Shown here: positions 62,543 through 64,000 of the stretch, one piece after another
Position numbering within the stretch: the stretch's first letter is position 1
How the letters are laid out: each line of letters starts with the position of its first letter
Source of the DNA: Nitrososphaerales archaeon
Lineage (GTDB): Archaea; Thermoproteota; Nitrososphaeria; Nitrososphaerales; CADDZS01
Length of the DNA stretch: 64,000 bases
NCBI GenBank assembly: GCA_030041355.1
Contig: JASHNZ010000058.1
Location: 150,720-214,719 of the forward strand
Reading direction: 5' to 3'
Notes under the pieces: model-generated
The model's database searches: none
What the model was told of the DNA's origin: nothing
What the model saw: the letters and a program-made list of their open reading frames with translations, nothing else
Program-made: the position numbers and the translations under genes

Positions 62543-62848
62543 TTGCCAAAACTACAAGTTACGTTCTCGAAGCTCAAGAAATATATCGAGCAACAAGGTG
62601 GTTACGACTTGGATCAAGAACACGATAACGTGACTCTTTCATTCGTGCCAGCGTTTCCCGAGGCATTGGAAAAAGGATGGGAAGGTGCTCCACCTCCGAG
62701 AATAATCATGCATGGAATGCTTGTGAACGGCCTACTGATGTTCGATTCTGTTGAGATTGAAGAGGATCACAAGCTTCGAACCAAGGATCGTGAAACTGCG
62801 GAGTTTACTTACAAAGGTTGGCTTCAGTTCATAGAGGACAATTACTAA
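62543..62848 (+). CDS. Hypothetical protein
   Basis: 101 residues, acidic, beta-rich with a short N-terminal helix (FSKLKKYIEQQGGYDLD). Ends in a charged GWLQFIEDNY. No known motif. TTG 62543 as start. It precedes the pgk gene by 106 bases; cotranscription is possible. Confidence 0.5.
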   Translation: MPKLQVTFSKLKKYIEQQGGYDLDQEHDNVTLSFVPAFPEALEKGWEGAPPPRIIMHGMLVNGLLMFDSVEIEEDHKLRTKDRETAEFTYKGWLQFIEDNY

Positions 62849-62954
62849 AACTGATTCTTTAGAAATCTCTAATTTTTTTCTGGCTTGTGAAATGATATTC
62901 AAATCAATCACAATGGTTATAGGCTCGCAGTGAAAGCATGAGATTGCTGCAACG

Positions 62955-64000
62955 ATGCTTACAATCGAGGACCTGCCCCTCAGGGATAAGACGGTCTTCC
63001 TGCGCGTCGACATGAACACGCCTGTTGAACCTTCGACAGGTAAATTGATGGAGCTCAATCGGATTCAAGAGGCTACTGTTACAATAAAGGATCTAGCCAA
63101 ATCCAAAGTTGTCGTGGGATCACATCAAGGCAGAGTTGGCCGAGACGACTATATAACTATGGAACAGCATGCCGACGCTCTTTCGAAACTACTCGGCAAG
63201 AAAGTTCGGTTCGCAAACGACATATTCGGCCCTGCCGCGATCGAACAGATCGATTCACTTCAAACGGGAGAGGTCCTGCTTCTTGACAATCTCAGGTTTA
63301 CTGCCGAAGAAAATATGGAATTCTCACCGGAAGCTGCTTCGAAGACGATTTTGGTTCAGAAGCTGTACAAGCATTTTGATGCCTGCGTGCTCGATGCCTT
63401 CCCCACTGCGCACAGGGCACATCCGTCAATCGTTGGTTTTTCGTATCTTCTACCGACTTGCGCGGGAAGGCTCGTTAGCAAGGAATTGAAAGCTCTCAAG
63501 AATATTGCCCAAGTGTCAAAAGCGCCTTTCACCACAGTACTTGGCGGCGCCAAAGTTTCGGATCGTCTGGAAGCGATAGATACATTGATCGCAAATAAGA
63601 GAGCGGACCGAGTCCTTCTGTGTGGTCTAATTGCTAACATATTCTTGAAGGCAGCCAGGAAAATCGACTACGATATCGGACTAGATAAGGAACAGGACCT
63701 GGTGACAAGAGCCGCGGGCCTGATGGTAGATTATCCCGACACTTTCGAGCTTCCAGTGGATGTGGCAATAGAGTCCGGTGGACAACGGTTGGAGATACCT
63801 GTAAGCGAGCTGAGCCATAAGACCAGGGCGTACGATATTGGTTCCAAAACAATTGATCATTACTCAAGAATAATTAGGAGCAGTGGAACCGTTTTCATGA
63901 GCGGCCCTCCGGGATTTTTTGAAGATCCCAACTTTGGCCTAGGAACTGAGTCTCTCCTAAGAGCAATGGCCTCATCTTTCGGAACCACGATTGTTAGCGG
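62955..64000 (+). CDS. pgk: Phosphoglycerate kinase (3' truncated by window end)
   Basis: Interconverts 1,3-bisphosphoglycerate and 3-phosphoglycerate with ADP/ATP. The visible 348 codons cover most of the protein: VFLRVDMNTPVEP and GSHQGRVGRDDY (N-terminal substrate domain), LLDNLRF, the VLGGAKVSDRLEAI nucleotide motif and FMSGPPGFFED. No stop codon is reached before 64000. ATG 62955 is the start. Archaeal in style. Confidence 0.93.
   Translation, partial: MLTIEDLPLRDKTVFLRVDMNTPVEPSTGKLMELNRIQEATVTIKDLAKSKVVVGSHQGRVGRDDYITMEQHADALSKLLGKKVRFANDIFGPAAIEQIDSLQTGEVLLLDNLRFTAEENMEFSPEAASKTILVQKLYKHFDACVLDAFPTAHRAHPSIVGFSYLLPTCAGRLVSKELKALKNIAQVSKAPFTTVLGGAKVSDRLEAIDTLIANKRADRVLLCGLIANIFLKAARKIDYDIGLDKEQDLVTRAAGLMVDYPDTFELPVDVAIESGGQRLEIPVSELSHKTRAYDIGSKTIDHYSRIIRSSGTVFMSGPPGFFEDPNFGLGTESLLRAMASSFGTTIVS

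Noticed and set aside
1..64000. CRISPR arrays, insertion sequences, prophage or rRNA genes
   Set aside because: No regularly spaced repeats, transposase or integrase-like products, or rRNA-like sequence were seen.

Overview
This window is the chromosome of an archaeon of the TACK group, most likely a Nitrososphaerota (Thaumarchaeota)-related lineage. The reasons are an archaeal set of informational proteins (uS15, eS1, L15e, eS25, RpoK, aEF1-beta, aIF2-beta, Alba, FEN1, archaeal DNA ligase, deoxyhypusine synthase), a fused Kae1-Bud32 protein, three tRNA genes broken by several introns at canonical and non-canonical positions, and an 11-gene NuoABCDHIJKMLN cluster directly behind the S13-S4-S11 operon. 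The lineage is an inference; no marker such as 16S rRNA or amoA lies in the window. No CRISPR array, insertion sequence, prophage or rRNA was seen. TTG is used as start codon unusually often.

Layout. 1-7.1 kb: a translation/KEOPS block (unknown gene, Kae1-Bud32, NTP pyrophosphatase, S15, RecJ-like DHH protein, Pcc1, SerRS, S3Ae). 7.1-18.7 kb: mixed housekeeping genes (OLA1/YchF GTPase, phosphoglycerate dehydrogenase, L15e, ferredoxin-NADP reductase-like flavoprotein, Pth2, geranylgeranyl reductase, zinc-finger protein plus EF1-beta, DJ-1-like protein, FEN1, protein isoaspartyl methyltransferase, aquaporin, deoxyhypusine synthase). 18.7-19.6 kb: sparse region ending in an intron-containing tRNA-Asn. 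19.7-28.5 kb: two-subunit 2-oxoacid:ferredoxin oxidoreductase, then the Fe-S assembly cluster sufCBDSU with a MIP18/SufT-like gene, sufC and sufB sharing an 18-bp palindrome upstream. 28.5-41.6 kb: Lrp regulator, S13-S4-S11, and the complex I operon without NuoEFG. 41.6-49.3 kb: polyprenyl synthase, aIF2-beta, tRNA-Glu and tRNA-Met (two introns each), TrmI, Alba, a small zinc protein, RpoK, cyclophilin-like protein, S25e, DNA ligase. 49.3-53.7 kb: acetyltransferase, glutamine synthetase divergent from an Lrp regulator, tRNA splicing endonuclease, PhoU-like protein. 53.7-61.6 kb: a type IV pilus-like export locus (prepilin peptidase, KaiC-like ATPase, secretion ATPase, two TadC-like membrane proteins, a multi-zinc-ribbon protein) without visible pilins. 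61.6-63 kb: small unknown genes, then the 5' part of phosphoglycerate kinase.

How the parts fit. The 2-oxoacid oxidoreductase makes reduced ferredoxin, the Nuo complex lacks an NADH module and may take electrons from ferredoxin, and the FNR-like flavoprotein could link ferredoxin to NADP(H); the suf genes would supply the Fe-S clusters all of these need. The splicing endonuclease in the same window is the enzyme that must process the non-canonical tRNA introns found here. The most interesting signals are the tRNA introns with explicit bulge-helix-bulge folds, the two KEOPS genes with no ATG/GTG/TTG start at their conserved N-termini, the shared suf palindrome, and the pilus locus with its KaiC-like and regulator-like satellites.
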